Counted from the stretch's first letter, positions 8,687-17,629 are shown. The stretch is DNA of 64,000 nucleotides from Brotonthovivens ammoniilytica (GCF_025566885.1 NZ_JAOQJQ010000004.1:1-64000), one strand, 5' to 3'. Made by a program: numbers and translations. Notes: generated from the sequence alone by a model not told the origin.

Positions 8687-9415
8687 ATGAAAAAATCATA
8701 TGCAGACATAAAAGCTGCTGCCAGGGAGCATTTACTGGGCAGCTATGGAACAGTGATCGGCTCTTCCATTCTTCTTTTTGCGGCAGTCCTGCTGATTACA
8801 ATCCCATTTACCAGAATGCTGTATACAAATCCCTCTGCCTTCCAGAATGTCATTTATATTCTGGCTCTGCTGCTGATCTTAAGTTTGTCTAAGTTATTTC
8901 AATGTGGGATTTTATACATGCATCTAAAACTCCACAGGCATCAGAGCATTACATTTCAGGATTTCTTCACCGGACTGAAAAAACGGCCTAACCGTATCAT
9001 TTCCGCTGGCTTAACTCTGGCTTTGATCTCACTTGTCTGCCAGATACCCGCCAGTATTCTGAGTTCTATGATGCTTATCCATACACTGAACAATCAGCAG
9101 ATTCTGCTTCATATACTTATAATTTTCATTGTCATCACCGCTATTGGCGTAATTCTTAACATCTATCTGAATCTAAGATTTTCACTTGTTTTATTTTTAC
9201 TGATAGACTATGAAGATCTAGAATGCCGTCAGGCCTTTGCCGCCAGCAGCCAGTATATGAAAAGGCAGAAAGTCCGTCTGTTTTTTCTGATGCTTTCTTT
9301 TATCGGATACTGGTTTTTAGGTATTCTATCACTGGGAATTGGATTTTTATGGATCATACCATATATCCGGCAGACTATGGCTGAATTTTATGAAGAAGTC
9401 AAAGCAGAAGTATAA
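8687..9415 (+). CDS. DUF975-family integral membrane protein
   Basis: A 242-aa protein starting MKKSYADIKAAAREHLLG, the typical N-terminus of the DUF975 family, with about six hydrophobic segments. The frame is open back to 8543, but the ATG at 8687 gives the canonical N-terminus and has GGAG 12 nt upstream. Function is unknown. An inverted repeat follows the stop codon. Confidence 0.82.
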   Translation: MKKSYADIKAAAREHLLGSYGTVIGSSILLFAAVLLITIPFTRMLYTNPSAFQNVIYILALLLILSLSKLFQCGILYMHLKLHRHQSITFQDFFTGLKKRPNRIISAGLTLALISLVCQIPASILSSMMLIHTLNNQQILLHILIIFIVITAIGVILNIYLNLRFSLVLFLLIDYEDLECRQAFAASSQYMKRQKVRLFFLMLSFIGYWFLGILSLGIGFLWIIPYIRQTMAEFYEEVKAEV

Positions 9416-9420
9416 AAAAA

Positions 9421-9503
9421 GGCAGGAGACCTTAAAGTATTTCCCGATATCAGTTTTTCCGCTGACATCAAGGATATTTTAAAGTCCTCTGCCTTTATCT
9501 TTT
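9421..9503 (+). terminator. Probable terminator after the DUF975 gene
   Basis: GGCAGGAGAC (9421-9430) pairs with GTCCTCTGCC (9484-9493), with one wobble and one mismatch. The stem has A-tracts on the left and a TTTATCTTTT tract on the right. The loop is long (53 nt), so confidence is moderate. Confidence 0.45.
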
Positions 9504-9566
9504 ACAGAATCTTTCTGTATGAAATCCTTCTCTTTCCTTCCTTTAACAGATTCTGTTTATGCTGTG

Positions 9567-10778
9567 TTATATCTGCTGATCTGCAAACAGATAATCAATC
9601 AGCTCATGTCCATGAGCTATCAATTTCCCGCTCTTTTCTGCATCCGCCTCATTATATTTCCAGTGGTGCTGTTCCTTATTAACGCTGTCATACAGCAGAT
9701 ATGGTACATTTTCAGAGGAATGAGTGCGAATACAGATAGGCGTGGGATGATCCGGCAGGATCAGCATCCTGTATGCTTCTCCAAAAGCATCAAGCCCTTC
9801 CTTTATAATTCGGATTAAACGTTCATCCAGATATTCAATAGCTTTTACTTTTCGCTCAACACTGCCTTGATGACCCATTTCATCCGGCGCCTCCACATGA
9901 ACATATACAAAATCATATCCGTCCTTTGTCAAAACATCTACCGCGGCCTGAGCTTTTCCTTCATAATTTGTATCCAGTCCTCCGTTAGCCCCTTCCACAT
10001 GGATAACCTTCATAGAGGAACCTACCGCAATTCCTTTCAGCAGATCTACCGCCGAAATCATCGCTCCTTTTTTCGAAGTCTTCTCTTCAAAGGAAGACAG
10101 TGCCGGTTTTGTCCCGGCTCCCCAGAACCAGCAGGAATTAGCAGGATTTAATCCCTGTTTTTTCCGCTCAATATTAATCGGATGATTCACCAGAATATCA
10201 TAGCTTTTCTTCATCATCTCCCGAAGCATCTTATCTTCCGGCAGATGCTGTCCGATGGTCTGTCCCAGCACATCATGGGGCTGAACCAGATCAACCACCT
10301 CTCCCTTTTCCCAAATCAGCAGATGACGATAGCTGGTCCCGGTATAAAATTTGTACCCCTCCGTCTCCAGCTCCTCACGGACTGCATTCAACAAAACCGC
10401 GGCATCTTCTGTACTGATTTCTCCGGAACTGTGGTCGATAATCTTTCGTGCTTCATAACACGACTCTTCTTCAGATAAGGTTACCAGATTACAGCGAAGG
10501 GCAATGTCAGTATCCTTCATATCCACACCGATACTCAGCGCTTCAAGAGGTGATCTTCCGGAATAATACTTTCTGGGATCATATCCTAATACAGACAAAT
10601 TGGCTGTATCACTGCCCGGTTTCATTCCATCGGGAATTGTATGTACCATTCCAATTTCTCCCTCTGCTGCCAGCTGATCCATCATTGGCGTCCTGGCATA
10701 TTCAAGAGGCGTTTTGTTTCCCAGCTCTTCAATGGGGCGGTCTGCCATACCGTCACCTAAAACCACTACATATTTCAT
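9567..10778 (-). CDS. Cofactor-independent phosphoglycerate mutase-like protein, putative homoserine kinase
   Basis: An alkaline-phosphatase-superfamily protein of 403 aa. MKYVVVLGDGMADRP with a metal-ligand Asp, the GSDTANLSVLGYDP nucleophile region and a VHVEAPDEMGHQG motif place it in the archaeal-type ApgM family. The GTG at 10802 is a possible start, but GAGGG eight nucleotides before the ATG at 10778 supports the shorter form. It directly follows hom. In clostridia this family, when adjacent to hom, has been proposed as a non-orthologous homoserine kinase for threonine synthesis; I favour that over a glycolytic role from context alone. Confidence 0.85.
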   Translation of the reverse strand: MKYVVVLGDGMADRPIEELGNKTPLEYARTPMMDQLAAEGEIGMVHTIPDGMKPGSDTANLSVLGYDPRKYYSGRSPLEALSIGVDMKDTDIALRCNLVTLSEEESCYEARKIIDHSSGEISTEDAAVLLNAVREELETEGYKFYTGTSYRHLLIWEKGEVVDLVQPHDVLGQTIGQHLPEDKMLREMMKKSYDILVNHPINIERKKQGLNPANSCWFWGAGTKPALSSFEEKTSKKGAMISAVDLLKGIAVGSSMKVIHVEGANGGLDTNYEGKAQAAVDVLTKDGYDFVYVHVEAPDEMGHQGSVERKVKAIEYLDERLIRIIKEGLDAFGEAYRMLILPDHPTPICIRTHSSENVPYLLYDSVNKEQHHWKYNEADAEKSGKLIAHGHELIDYLFADQQI

Positions 10779-10805
10779 TCCTTTTACCCTCGGTTTCAAC
10801 ACTTT

Positions 10806-12008
10806 TTAATCTACACGAATCATATTGATCATACCGCTGACCTTTGCTGCAGCCTCTTCATATACTTTTCCACTCATAGGCTCTGTTACAAATGCAGTTT
10901 CACCGGCAATTTCAGGCACTTCAACATAAGACACCGTTCCAAATGCAGCTTCTATGGCATCTTTATCCGCCGCCGCGCGCACAAAGAATTTGTATGCCAC
11001 ATCTTTATAATCTTTCAGTGTCAGCTTTTTCTCATCCCAGAAAATCACAATATTTTTATCAATATGTTTCACAATATCAACGATATCTGCCACTACAGCA
11101 CTGGCTGTTGGAAGCTTTCCGGCTCCGCTGCCGTAAAACATTGCGTCTCCAAGAACATTTCCATGTACAAAAACCGCATTAAATACATCATGCACATTGT
11201 AAAGTGGATGTGCATCATCCAGAAGAAACGGGGCCACAATGGCGCTGTATCCCCCATCAACCATACGGCTGGATGCCAGCAGCTTAATATTTTTTCCCAT
11301 TGCTTTGGCATATTTAATATCTGCTGCAGAAATTTTGGTAATTCCTTCACAGTGAATATCTTCAAAGTCCACCTGGCTTCCTGCAACCAAAGAGGTTAAA
11401 ATTGCAATCTTTCTGCAGGCGTCATGTCCTTCCACATCCGCTGTAGGATCTGCCTCAGCATATCCTTTCTGCTGTGCATCTTTTAAAACATCGGCAAATT
11501 CAGAGCCTTCTTCAGACATTTTGGTCATCATATAGTTGGTTGTACCATTTAAAATACCTGTGATCTCTTCCACCACATCTGCCGTGAGGCAGGAAATCAG
11601 CGGACGGATAATTGGAATACCGCCTCCCACACTGGCTTCAAACAGGAAATTAATCTGACGCTCTCTGGCAATCTGCAGAAGCTTTGGACCATGCTTGGCC
11701 ACCAGCGCTTTATTGGAAGTAGCCACATGCTTCCCGGCCAGAAGCGCGCGCTTTACAAATGTATATGCCGGCTCAACGCCTCCCATTGCCTCTACCACAA
11801 CTGAAATTTCAGGATCATTTACAATAATTTCATAGTCATGCACAATTTTATTTTCATTTTTATCCCCTGGAAAATCCCGCAAATCCAAAATATATTTAAC
11901 TGCTATTTCCTCTCCGGCTTTCTTTGCAATACTGTCATGATTGATGTCCAGAACCTCTGCAACACCAGAACCGATTGTTCCATAACCTAATAACGCTATT
12001 TTAATCAT
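10806..12008 (-). CDS. hom: Homoserine dehydrogenase
   Basis: This 400-aa enzyme reduces aspartate semialdehyde to homoserine, the branch point for threonine and methionine. An N-terminal Rossmann motif GYGTIGSG (residues 8-15) is followed by ATSNKALVAKHG and the catalytic-domain segment GILNGTTNYMMTKM. A C-terminal ACT-like region suggests feedback inhibition. It begins 6 bp after an ACT protein and is followed by the putative homoserine kinase, forming a threonine-pathway unit. Confidence 0.95.
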   Translation of the reverse strand: MIKIALLGYGTIGSGVAEVLDINHDSIAKKAGEEIAVKYILDLRDFPGDKNENKIVHDYEIIVNDPEISVVVEAMGGVEPAYTFVKRALLAGKHVATSNKALVAKHGPKLLQIARERQINFLFEASVGGGIPIIRPLISCLTADVVEEITGILNGTTNYMMTKMSEEGSEFADVLKDAQQKGYAEADPTADVEGHDACRKIAILTSLVAGSQVDFEDIHCEGITKISAADIKYAKAMGKNIKLLASSRMVDGGYSAIVAPFLLDDAHPLYNVHDVFNAVFVHGNVLGDAMFYGSGAGKLPTASAVVADIVDIVKHIDKNIVIFWDEKKLTLKDYKDVAYKFFVRAAADKDAIEAAFGTVSYVEVPEIAGETAFVTEPMSGKVYEEAAAKVSGMINMIRVD

Positions 12009-12014
12009 CTGTTC

Positions 12015-12458
12015 CTACTCCCTTGCTAAAATTTTTAAATATTGGATTCCCTGCTGACGTTCAATGGCCTCTACCATCTGCTCTATATTCCCTGTTTCCG
12101 GCAGAACATCCACGCTGAGTGTTAAAGATGCAATCCCATTGACCGGAATACTCTGATGGATTGTCAGAATATTGGCCTGAAACTCTGCAACAATCTGCAG
12201 AACTAAAGAAAGCAGTCCGGGCTCATCCTCCAGCTGAATAACCATAGTAATTGTTTTTCCCTTTGCATTATCATGAAAAGGAAAAATATCTTCTTTATAT
12301 TTATAAAAAGAACTTCTGCTGATCCCCACCAAATCCGTGGCATCCTGTACAGAAGTCACTCTTCCAGATTCCAGCAGCCGCTTCGCTTCAACGACTTTTA
12401 AAAGCACTTCCGGAACCGCTTTTTGTTTTAATACGAAATATCTTGTTTTGTCTTTCAT
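12015..12458 (-). CDS. ACT domain-containing protein (PheB/UPF0735-like)
   Basis: A 147-aa protein. Residues 1-60 include a small helix-turn-helix-like stretch (SVQDATDLVGISRSSFYKYKED) and residues 70-147 form an ACT domain (VIQLEDEPGLLSLVLQIVAE). The start at 12458 has a strong GGAGG seven nucleotides upstream; the longer frame to 12539 is not supported. Proteins of this kind often precede hom in Clostridia and probably sense an amino acid. It might regulate the downstream threonine genes. Confidence 0.85.
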   Translation of the reverse strand: MKDKTRYFVLKQKAVPEVLLKVVEAKRLLESGRVTSVQDATDLVGISRSSFYKYKEDIFPFHDNAKGKTITMVIQLEDEPGLLSLVLQIVAEFQANILTIHQSIPVNGIASLTLSVDVLPETGNIEQMVEAIERQQGIQYLKILARE

Positions 12459-12476
12459 TTTGCGCCTCCAGTGTTT

Positions 12477-12562
12477 GCAGCAGAGATACATTTGTTCTTG
12501 TACCAAAGATAGATTACCACATTCTTTTCCGTGTTGCAACTATTTCCTGTAATCTCTGCTGC
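12477..12562. repeat. Long-range perfect inverted repeat between prfB and the ACT gene
   Basis: GCAGCAGAGAT (12477-12487) and ATCTCTGCTGC (12552-12562) are a perfect 11-bp inverted repeat separated by 64 nt, with a further ACA/TGT match offset by one base. On the minus strand the 3' arm ends about 18 nt before the ACT start codon. No T-tract follows it, so it is not a simple terminator. A weak promoter-like TTGCAA-N17-TAATCT lies inside the loop. Confidence 0.6.
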
Positions 12563-12575
12563 CTGGAGTTCTTTT

Positions 12576-13707
12576 TTAATTTTGGGTTTCATCCTGATTC
12601 TGCGATAACGTACGCCATTTCAGATATGCATTGATAAACAGATCAATCTCTCCATCCATAACCGCATCCACATTTCCGGTTTCCGCATTGGTTCGATGAT
12701 CTTTTACCATAGTATACGGCTGCATAACATAGGAACGTATCTGATTTCCCCAGCCGATTTCTGACACTTCACCCCGGATGCCTGCTGCCTTCTCAGCGTT
12801 TTCCTGCTGCTTTAACAGATAAAGCTTTGCCCGAAGCATCTGCATGGCTTTATCCTTGTTCATATGCTGGGAACGCTCATTCTGGCACTGTACTACAATC
12901 CCAGTGGGCATGTGGGTAATCCTGATAGCAGAAGAAGTTTTATTGATATGCTGTCCTCCGGCGCCGCTGGAACGGTAAGTATCAATCCTGATATCATCAT
13001 CATTGATTTCCACATCCACGTCCTCTTCAATATCCGGCATAACATCACAGGACGCAAAAGAAGTCTGGCGCTTGCCTGCCGCATTAAAGGGTGAAATCCG
13101 CACCAGACGGTGCACACCTTTTTCCGACTTCAGATAACCGTATGCATTATCACCATTCACCTGAAAAGTAACTGATTTAATGCCTGCTTCATCGCCATCC
13201 AGGTAATCCAGTACCTCCACGGCAAATCCTTTCGAAGCCGCCCATCGTGTATACATCCGGTACAGCATTCCTGCCCAGTCACAGGACTCTGTTCCGCCGG
13301 CCCCTGCATGAAGGGTCACAATGGCATTATCCTGATCATACTCACCTGACAGCAGGGTTTTCATCCTGATCTCTTCAAATGTGTGTTCAAATTCATCCAT
13401 CATTTCCTGTATTTCCGGAATCAGCGACGGATCATTTTCTTCATAACCCATTTCAATCATCGTTTCGATGTCTTCAAACTGGGCCGTCAGATGCGAATAG
13501 GTTTCCACATCATCCTTCTTACTCTTTAGCTCTTTCATCAGCTCCTGGGACCTCTCCGGGCTGTCCCAAAAATCCGGAGCCTCCATTTCCCGCTCTAATT
13601 CTGCAATCCTGCGCTCTTTATTAGCCAGGTCAAAGTGAATCCCTTACTTCCTGCAGCGGGTCTTTGAATGTGTTTAATGTTGTCTTGAACTGGTCCAATT
13701 CAACCAC
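12576..13707 (-). CDS. prfB: Peptide chain release factor 2, with programmed +1 frameshift
   Basis: RF2 recognises UGA and UAA. The main frame (13631-12576, 351 codons) holds the codon-recognition SPF motif and the GGQ motif (SSGAGGQHINK). The first 25 codons are in another frame, from GTG at 13707 to an in-frame TGA at 13632-13630 preceded by CTT. Slippage at CTT TGA C joins VVELDQFK...RDSL to DLANKERRIAELE, giving 376 aa, normal for RF2. An AAGGGA purine tract lies upstream of the slip site, about one nucleotide farther away than in the E. coli gene. The mechanism autoregulates RF2 level. Confidence 0.95.
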
Positions 13708-13710
13708 AAA

Positions 13711-13827
13711 ATCACCTGCTTTCTATGATTCAAGTCTCGCTCTTGCGAAACTTGGTGCGCGGTTCGGGTCAGCTTTGCTGACAACATTCTATTCCGAATC
13801 TCTGCACCTCCTCGCGGAGCGTCCTAT
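13711..13827 (-). other. Structured 5' UTR of prfB
   Basis: About 120 nt of leader precede the GTG start. It contains hairpins GTCAGC-aaa-GCTGAC (13768-13782), nested within TTCGG/CCGAA arms, CTCC-gcga-GGAG near 13810, and a hairpin formed from the 21-nt sequence at 13731-13751 that recurs at the start of the glmM transcript. No riboswitch class was recognised. Confidence 0.5.
13731..13751 (-). repeat. Shared 5'-UTR hairpin repeat, prfB copy
   Basis: This 21-bp sequence is identical to 17711-17731. On the minus strand it folds as TTTCGC-aaga-GCGAGA with one wobble; in this copy flanking bases extend the stem to CAAG/CTTG. Confidence 0.7.
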
Positions 13828-13833
13828 GGGTCC

Positions 13834-13862
13834 ATTATAAATAGTTTCCATCTGATATGCAA
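13834..13862 (-). promoter_or_regulatory. Promoter of prfB
   Basis: TTGCAT (13862-13857), a 17-bp spacer and TATAAT (13839-13834) on the minus strand. Transcription would start near 13827, giving the 120-nt leader. Confidence 0.7.
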
Positions 13863-13874
13863 ATGTTTTCCAGA

Positions 13875-15182
13875 TCAGTTTTTTCTTCTCCGTTTTAACC
13901 AGCGTTTCAGTCTGTACAAAGGATAGTACTGCATCTCTGATTTTAATTTTTTAAATTCCTCCCCGCATCTGGTTTTCTCATCACAGGCCACCTGGAGTTT
14001 CTGTTTTAATTCTTTAATTTCAAGGCCTCTCTGTGCTTTTTCATCATACGTTTTCTGCAGCTTTTGTTTTAACTCTTTAATCTCTACTCCACGCTGGGCT
14101 TTCTCATCATACGTTTTCTGCAGCTTCTGTTTTAACTCTTTAATCTCTACTCCACGCTGGGCTTTCTCATCATATGTTTTCTGCAGCAGCTTCTGTTTTT
14201 CATTAAGCTGGTATTTCACCATTCCCGGGTCCTCAACCAGAATCCCAAATGGGATTCGTTCCGTCAGCTCTAACTTCTCACTCTTCATCTGCTCCTCTTT
14301 TGAAAGCCTTGCATAAATATCTCTGGCTCTGGTCAGCGTCTGCTTCAGAAAAAGTCCCACAGCCAGCCTTTGTTCTTCTGTAAATCTTAAATAATTTTCC
14401 CTTTGACTCCACAAATCACAATACGTCATAAAATATCCGTATACATTCACAAATCTTTCCGGCGTTGTCATAATAGAATTGCTGCGGTAACGCCTGATAA
14501 AATAAAGATTATCCACATACCCCGCCCGCCGGGCAAGAATCATAACCAATACCGAGTATGGATTGTCCTCATGGATAATCCCCTCATGAAACCAGATATT
14601 ATTTCTTACCAGATGCTCTCTTTTTACAAACTGCAGTGCAACAGAAGCCCTGAACTCATTTCCGGTTATCATTTTTTCAAACATTTCACTTCCGGAACAC
14701 ACCTCGGGATAATCGTTCTTCCTGATATAATAGCTGCGTTTCTGTTCCGAAATCAATGCCTCCACATTTTCTTCCACAAGCGTTCTGCCATTAAAGCAAA
14801 GCAGATCCAGATCTTTTGTTTCTGCCTGCTGATAAAGCTCCCAAAGGGCCTCTGCTTCAAGCATATCATCTCCGTCCATAAAATAAATATACTGGCCGCA
14901 GGCCTCTTTTAAGCCTCTGTTTCTAGTATAAGATACTCCCCGGTTTTCATGATAAAAACCACGAAACCGCACATCACTCTGCACAAACGAGTCTATAATC
15001 TGCTGGGACTGATCTGTAGAACCATCATTAACGCAAATAATTTCAATCTCTTTTAAGGTTTGATCTCTAAGACTGCCAAGGCAGTTTTCCAGGTAATTCC
15101 CAACATTATAAATTGGTATAATTACAGATACCAGGCATTCATTTTTTCTTTCTGGTCTATTGTCTGTTCTATTGTTGCTCAT
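13875..15182 (-). CDS. Family 2 glycosyltransferase with C-terminal coiled-coil repeats
   Basis: A 435-aa protein. Residues 17-130 are a GT-A/GT2 domain (VSVIIPIYNVGNYLENCL, CVNDGSTDQS, and a DXD-type MDGDD). Residues about 330-420 consist of four 21-aa repeats (unit QKTYDEKAQRGVEIKELKQKL); 21 residues is three heptads, so a continuous coiled coil is expected. The C-terminus is highly basic (LKRWLKRRRKN), perhaps for membrane association. The acceptor sugar is unknown. It stands alone between prfB and an AlkD-like gene, outside the main polysaccharide cluster. The N-terminus resembles the cluster GT2s at 29.8-33.1 kb. Confidence 0.88.
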   Translation of the reverse strand: MSNNRTDNRPERKNECLVSVIIPIYNVGNYLENCLGSLRDQTLKEIEIICVNDGSTDQSQQIIDSFVQSDVRFRGFYHENRGVSYTRNRGLKEACGQYIYFMDGDDMLEAEALWELYQQAETKDLDLLCFNGRTLVEENVEALISEQKRSYYIRKNDYPEVCSGSEMFEKMITGNEFRASVALQFVKREHLVRNNIWFHEGIIHEDNPYSVLVMILARRAGYVDNLYFIRRYRSNSIMTTPERFVNVYGYFMTYCDLWSQRENYLRFTEEQRLAVGLFLKQTLTRARDIYARLSKEEQMKSEKLELTERIPFGILVEDPGMVKYQLNEKQKLLQKTYDEKAQRGVEIKELKQKLQKTYDEKAQRGVEIKELKQKLQKTYDEKAQRGLEIKELKQKLQVACDEKTRCGEEFKKLKSEMQYYPLYRLKRWLKRRRKN

Positions 15183-15341
15183 AAATTACTCCTTTTAACA
15201 GCTGCTCATCCGTATCATATGTTTTTCATGATCGGCCCGCAGCTGATACCAATTTGTTACTCACCGCCTGCAGCGGCGGAAGTCATCCCACATCTGATAT
15301 ATTTCCCAATTACCGATTCTAATTACATACTAATTGTAAAC

Positions 15342-15370
15342 TTGTCATTTTATATTCTTTTTGTTATATT
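15342..15370 (+). promoter_or_regulatory. Promoter of the AlkD-like gene
   Basis: TTGTCA (15342-15347), a 17-bp spacer and TATATT (15365-15370). The predicted start point is at or next to the ATG at 15377. Confidence 0.6.
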
Positions 15371-15376
15371 ACTTTC

Positions 15377-16126
15377 ATGAACAGTATAACAAATTTCAAA
15401 AAAAATTCTACCCAAAATAATTCCCCTCTGCCTGCAGAAGAACAGGCAGATATGCTGCGCAGGGAGCTGGAACGGCTCAGCGAAACAGATTTCCAGAAGT
15501 TTTCTTCCGGACTAGTGCCCGGAGAAGTAAAAATGCTTGGCGTCCGCCTCCCAAAACTCCGGGAAATTGCCAAACAGCTTGCGAAAGGCGACTGGGAAAC
15601 CTATCTTGCCTGCGCCAGAGATGATTCCATGGAAGAGATCATGCTGCAGGGAATGGTTTTAGGATATGTCAGGACTCCCTTTTTTAGGAAACGCCCCCTT
15701 CTTGAACAATTTATCCCCAAAATCCGCAATTGGTCTCTTTGCGACAGTGTGTGCGCTTCCCTGAAATTTCCCCCTTCCGAAAAAGAGGAAGTATGGCAGT
15801 TTTTAAAAAAATATTTATCCAGCGAAAAGGAATACGATATTCGTTTCGGCGTTGTTATGATTCTGGATCATTTTATTGAAGAAAATTATCTGCAGGAAAT
15901 ATTTCAGATCTTTAACAAGATCAAACATGATGGATATTATGTCAAAATGGCAGTAGCCTGGGCTGTTTCTGTATGTTTCCGCAGATTTAAACCAGAAACA
16001 ATAAATTATCTTACCAGCTGTCAGCTGGACAACTGGACCTACAATAAATCTCTTCAAAAGATTATTGAATCCAGATACTCTTCTCCTGAAGAAAAAGAAC
16101 TTATGCGCAGCATGAAACGGACTTAG
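15377..16126 (+). CDS. AlkD-like DNA alkylation repair protein
   Basis: A HEAT-repeat protein of the AlkD/DNA alkylation repair family (up to 249 aa), which removes bulky or positively charged alkylpurines. The segment MLGVRLPKLREIAKQL and the repeated W/R-rich helices (NWSLCDSVCASLKF, KMAVAWAVSVCF) match the family. Start choice is open: the ATG at 15377 has no ribosome-binding site but coincides with the predicted transcript start, so it could be leaderless; the ATG at 15452 gives the usual AlkD N-terminus. It is the only plus-strand gene in this stretch. Confidence 0.82.
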   Translation: MNSITNFKKNSTQNNSPLPAEEQADMLRRELERLSETDFQKFSSGLVPGEVKMLGVRLPKLREIAKQLAKGDWETYLACARDDSMEEIMLQGMVLGYVRTPFFRKRPLLEQFIPKIRNWSLCDSVCASLKFPPSEKEEVWQFLKKYLSSEKEYDIRFGVVMILDHFIEENYLQEIFQIFNKIKHDGYYVKMAVAWAVSVCFRRFKPETINYLTSCQLDNWTYNKSLQKIIESRYSSPEEKELMRSMKRT

Positions 16127-16178
16127 AAACAGTCATAAAATTTCCCTTTTGTGTGAAATTTATTTCAAAATGATAATA

Positions 16179-16222
16179 CGGCAGCAGACACCCCTTACCG
16201 GGATACCTGCTGCCGTTTGTTT
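16179..16222. terminator. Bidirectional terminator between the AlkD-like gene and glmM
   Basis: CGGCAGCAG (16179-16187) and CTGCTGCCG (16207-16215) form a perfect 9-bp stem, followed by TTTGTTT on the plus strand and by TATTATCATTTT on the minus strand. It can serve both convergent genes. Confidence 0.8.
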
Positions 16223-16258
16223 ACCAGATGCCTGCCAGGCTGCAGACAAAGCTCTGCC

Positions 16259-17629
16259 TTATGCCTCATGTCCATTGGCTCTGATTACTTCAAGAACTCG
16301 ATTTACATATTTTTCGCAAAGACTTTCTGTCTCCGCTTCTACCATCACTCGAATCACCGGTTCTGTACCGCTTTCACGAACCAGAATTCTTCCGGTATCT
16401 CCCAGAAGCTCTGAAACTTCCCGAACCGCCGCCTGCACTTCTCTGTCATTTTGAGCTTCGGGTTTACTATGCACCCGTATATTCTTCAATACCTGAGGGT
16501 AAATATTTACCGGTTCCGCCAGTTTGCTTAAGGGCATTTTCTTGGCCAGCATAACTTCCATTAATTTCAGGGAAGTTAAAATACCATCCCCGGTTGTAGC
16601 ATATTTGCTGAAAATAATATGGCCGGACTGCTCCCCTCCGATCCGGTGTCCATTAGCAACCATATTTTCATAGACATATTTATCTCCCACAGCGGTTTTC
16701 TCATAATCAATCCCGGCCTCGTCAAATGCTTTATAAAGCCCGAAATTTGACATAACGGTAGTAACCACTGTATTATTCAGCAATTTACCTCTCTCTTTCA
16801 GATATTTCCCGTAAATATAAAGAATCAGATCACCGTCAATCACATTTCCCTTCTCATCCACAGCAATACACCGGTCTGCATCTCCGTCATAAGCAAAACC
16901 TACATCTAAATTATTCTCCTTTACGAATTTCTGCAGAACCTCAATGTGAGTAGAACCCGCATTGTTATTAATATTTGTTCCATCCGGCTGATTATTGATG
17001 ACATAGGTTTTAGCCCCCAGCGCATCAAACACATTTTTCGCAATCTGCCAGGAACTCCCGTTGGCACAGTCCAGCCCCACCCGCACATTTTTAAAAGAAT
17101 AAACAGCCAGCGAAATTAAATAACCCACATAACGGTTTCTGCCTGCCGCATAATCCACCGTACATCCGACATTTTCCCTGACAGCATAGGGGATTTCTTC
17201 CATCTTTTCCCCAAACAATTCCAGTTTCCCATCCATATAATCTTCGATATAGGAAATGGTCTTTTCATCCATTTTCTCACCATTTCCATTAATCAGCTTG
17301 ATTCCATTATCATAATACGGATTGTGGCTTGCAGAAATCATAATGCCGCAGTCAAAACCATCGGTCCGTACTACATAGGACACAGAGGGCGTTGTGGTAA
17401 CATGCAGCAGATAGGCATCCGCACCGGAAGCCGTAAGCCCCGCCACTAAAGAATATTCAAACATGTAACTAGAGCGTCTCGTATCTTTTCCGATTACTAC
17501 AGAACACTTCCCGCCCTTTAACATACCGTAATACCATCCAAGAAAACGTCCCACTTTAAAAGCATGTTCTACTGTGAGATTTTTATTGGCTTCTCCCCGG
17601 AAACCATCCGTACCAAAATATCTTCCCAT
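16259..17629 (-). CDS. glmM: Phosphoglucosamine mutase
   Basis: This 456-aa enzyme converts glucosamine-6-P to glucosamine-1-P for UDP-GlcNAc and peptidoglycan synthesis. The start MGRYFGTDGFRGEAN, the phosphoserine loop SASHNP (Ser about 101), the metal loop FAYDGDADRC and the C-terminal phosphate-binding VRESGTEPVIRVMVE are all present. AGGAG lies nine nucleotides upstream of ATG. It has its own promoter and a short leader with a hairpin shared with prfB. Confidence 0.94.
   Translation of the reverse strand: MGRYFGTDGFRGEANKNLTVEHAFKVGRFLGWYYGMLKGGKCSVVIGKDTRRSSYMFEYSLVAGLTASGADAYLLHVTTTPSVSYVVRTDGFDCGIMISASHNPYYDNGIKLINGNGEKMDEKTISYIEDYMDGKLELFGEKMEEIPYAVRENVGCTVDYAAGRNRYVGYLISLAVYSFKNVRVGLDCANGSSWQIAKNVFDALGAKTYVINNQPDGTNINNNAGSTHIEVLQKFVKENNLDVGFAYDGDADRCIAVDEKGNVIDGDLILYIYGKYLKERGKLLNNTVVTTVMSNFGLYKAFDEAGIDYEKTAVGDKYVYENMVANGHRIGGEQSGHIIFSKYATTGDGILTSLKLMEVMLAKKMPLSKLAEPVNIYPQVLKNIRVHSKPEAQNDREVQAAVREVSELLGDTGRILVRESGTEPVIRVMVEAETESLCEKYVNRVLEVIRANGHEA

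Noticed and set aside
12477..12575. T-box or other amino-acid riboswitch before the ACT-hom genes
   Set aside because: No T-box sequence (AGGGTGG-type), specifier loop or terminator/antiterminator pair with a T-tract was found.
14403..14912. 169-aa plus-strand ORF opposite the glycosyltransferase
   Set aside because: It lies fully antisense to the GT2 catalytic domain and shows no protein-family pattern.
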